DNA of 15,713 nt, from contig JAGRCC010000209.1 of NCBI GenBank assembly GCA_020433785.1, positions 1 through 15,713 on the forward strand, written 5' to 3'. The position numbers and the translations under genes were made by a program. This DNA comes from Anaerolineae bacterium (GTDB lineage: Bacteria > Chloroflexota > Anaerolineae > 4572-78 > J111). Below the pieces are notes generated by a model that did not search any database, was not told the DNA's origin, and saw nothing but the letters and a program-made list of their open reading frames with translations. Shown piece by piece: positions 14,850 to 15,713 of the stretch. How positions within the stretch are numbered: position 1 is the stretch's first letter; the number at the start of each line of letters is the position of its first letter.

Positions 14850-14908
14850 CGGCGGTCAACCAGCGGCGGTCGCCACTTCACGCCCGGCGGGCTGACGGCT
14901 GACCGCCG
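14850..14908. repeat. 9-bp inverted repeat upstream of the CLC gene
   Basis: CGGCGGTCA (14850-14858) and TGACCGCCG (14900-14908) are perfect complements about 41 nt apart in an otherwise G+C-rich stretch, with smaller hairpins between. It lies between the divergently transcribed patatin and CLC genes and could be a REP-like remnant. The rest of the 246-nt gap shows no coding signal. Confidence 0.35.
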
Positions 14909-14983
14909 GCGACATAATTTCGCATTAAGGTAAAAGCTGCTAAAATCTAGGCATAGTCGGGAAGAAGCTGGCTATTGATTCTT

Positions 14984-15713
14984 ATGAAACGATTTGCGCG
15001 TCTTTTTTGGCTCGATCTGATTCACCAATTCTACGTCATTACCAATATCCGGCGGTACCTGGCCGACAGCCACTCGTTGGTGGTTAAAGCGGCCGTGGTG
15101 GGCATGACCGTCTCTGTGGTCATCTTGCTGCTGCGGCACATGGTTGAGTATCTGCTGAACTGGACCTTTAGCCTGCCGGACCTGGCCGGGACTAACCTGA
15201 TCATTCTACTGCCGCTGCTGGCCGGAGCGATGCTGGTGGCGACTCTGTCCCATTTTACCGCCCGTCCCATCCCCTACATCGATGACCACAACAAAATTCA
15301 TGACCTGCCGGATATCGAAGGGGACGGCGTTGAACGGGCCTTAGCTCTGTATGCCAGCACCCGGCCCACCGTCATTCACGCCCTGCGAGCTGAAACCGGT
15401 TTGGCCAACCGCTGGCGTTATCACAGTTGGTCGCTGGTGGCCCGGAAGGTGCTGGCGACGGCGGCCACAGTGGGGTTGGGGGGCAGTGGCGGCCTGGAGG
15501 CTTCTTCGGTCTTAATCGGCGAGGCCACGGCCGCCGGGCTGTTCAAGCCCCGCCACCGGCTGACCCGGCTGGGCGGCTTCGGCCATAAGCTGGTCGATTG
15601 GTGGTCGCTTGACCAGCCGGAAGCGCTGCAAACCCTGCAATTATGTGGGATGGCCGCGGCCATCTCCACCCTGGTCGGCACGCCGCTTATGGCCGCCTTT
15701 TTTGCGACCGAGG
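14984..15713 (+). CDS. Divergent CLC-family anion channel/transporter, N-terminal part (runs off window)
   Basis: The frame is open from the ATG at 14984 to the window end: 243 residues, no stop. It is missed by ORF finders that need a stop. Hydrophobic helices at about 31-52 and 70-92 are followed by a soluble stretch and further helices. The segment LGGSGGLEASSVLIGEA (165-181) aligns with the CLC GGSxGREGPxxxIG motif, with Glu172 in the position of the gating glutamate. GMAAAISTLVGTPLMAAFFATE (222-243) matches the CLC GMaa-f-tPL-a-fa-E block. The region IEGDGVERALALYA (111-124) fits where GSGIPxV-ALA normally sits, so the anion-binding Ser would be Asp114. CLC proteins move Cl- (or F-/H+ exchange in some clades) across the membrane. 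A TAAAAT -10 candidate (14941-14946) lacks a good -35, and no strong ribosome site is near the ATG. A TTG at 14975 is an alternative start. The family is fairly sure, the transported ion is not. Confidence 0.75.
   Translation, partial: MKRFARLFWLDLIHQFYVITNIRRYLADSHSLVVKAAVVGMTVSVVILLLRHMVEYLLNWTFSLPDLAGTNLIILLPLLAGAMLVATLSHFTARPIPYIDDHNKIHDLPDIEGDGVERALALYASTRPTVIHALRAETGLANRWRYHSWSLVARKVLATAATVGLGGSGGLEASSVLIGEATAAGLFKPRHRLTRLGGFGHKLVDWWSLDQPEALQTLQLCGMAAAISTLVGTPLMAAFFATE

Noticed and set aside
15031..15681. - strand frames opposite the CLC gene
   Set aside because: The + strand frame is open to the window end and carries CLC motifs; the opposite frames are Ser/Arg-rich shadows.

Overview
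The window looks like a stretch of a free-living, environmentally responsive bacterial chromosome. The best guess is Chloroflexota (Anaerolineae-like). That rests on overall style only: about half G+C, long multi-GAF hybrid kinases, an SDR/DUF2867/TspO fusion, and a palindromic C/G-run repeat between convergent genes. No rRNA or other taxonomic marker is present, so the assignment is tentative.

Left part (1-8154, all + strand): the window opens inside a Rel/SpoT-type (p)ppGpp enzyme, of which only the C-terminal regulatory half is present (TGS end, Cys-Cys domain, ACT). After an AT-rich gap with an extended -10 promoter comes a signalling cluster of three histidine-kinase genes. The first is a 1304-aa hybrid kinase (coiled coil, GAF x3, PAS, GAF, HisKA, HATPase, REC). 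Two REC-first kinases of 483 and 521 aa follow; they overlap by 4 nt and look like diverged tandem duplicates. None of the three has a DNA-binding, GGDEF, HPt or other output domain, so the signal must leave through partners elsewhere or through protein contacts.

Middle part (8238-11235, all - strand): a DUF4395 membrane protein with a CxxC motif is followed (in + coordinates) by a strong hairpin terminator. Then come a cystathionine gamma-synthase-type PLP enzyme, a YfcE/Icc-like metallophosphoesterase and a SpoIIAA-like STAS protein. A good sigma70-type promoter (TTGGCA-N17-TATAAT) lies just upstream of the STAS gene. The simplest reading is a transcript STAS, phosphoesterase, PLP enzyme that ends at the 20-bp hairpin at 8849-8891.

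Right part (11561-15713): a + strand gene encodes one polypeptide with an atypical SDR (NmrA/YbjT-like) domain, a DUF2867/SRPBCC-like domain and a complete five-helix TspO/MBR domain. It converges on a patatin-like phospholipase (- strand) across a ~110-bp inverted-repeat element. The window ends inside a divergent CLC-type anion channel/transporter gene (+), which runs off the right edge and has unusual residues in its anion-selectivity motifs.

Most of the content is ordinary housekeeping and signalling. The items most worth a second look are the SDR-DUF2867-TspO fusion, the non-canonical CLC protein, the output-less three-kinase cluster and the small structured or repetitive DNA elements between genes. 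I found no CRISPR array, tRNA, rRNA, phage or transposase gene, and no coherent set of genes that I would claim as a new defence or biosynthetic system.
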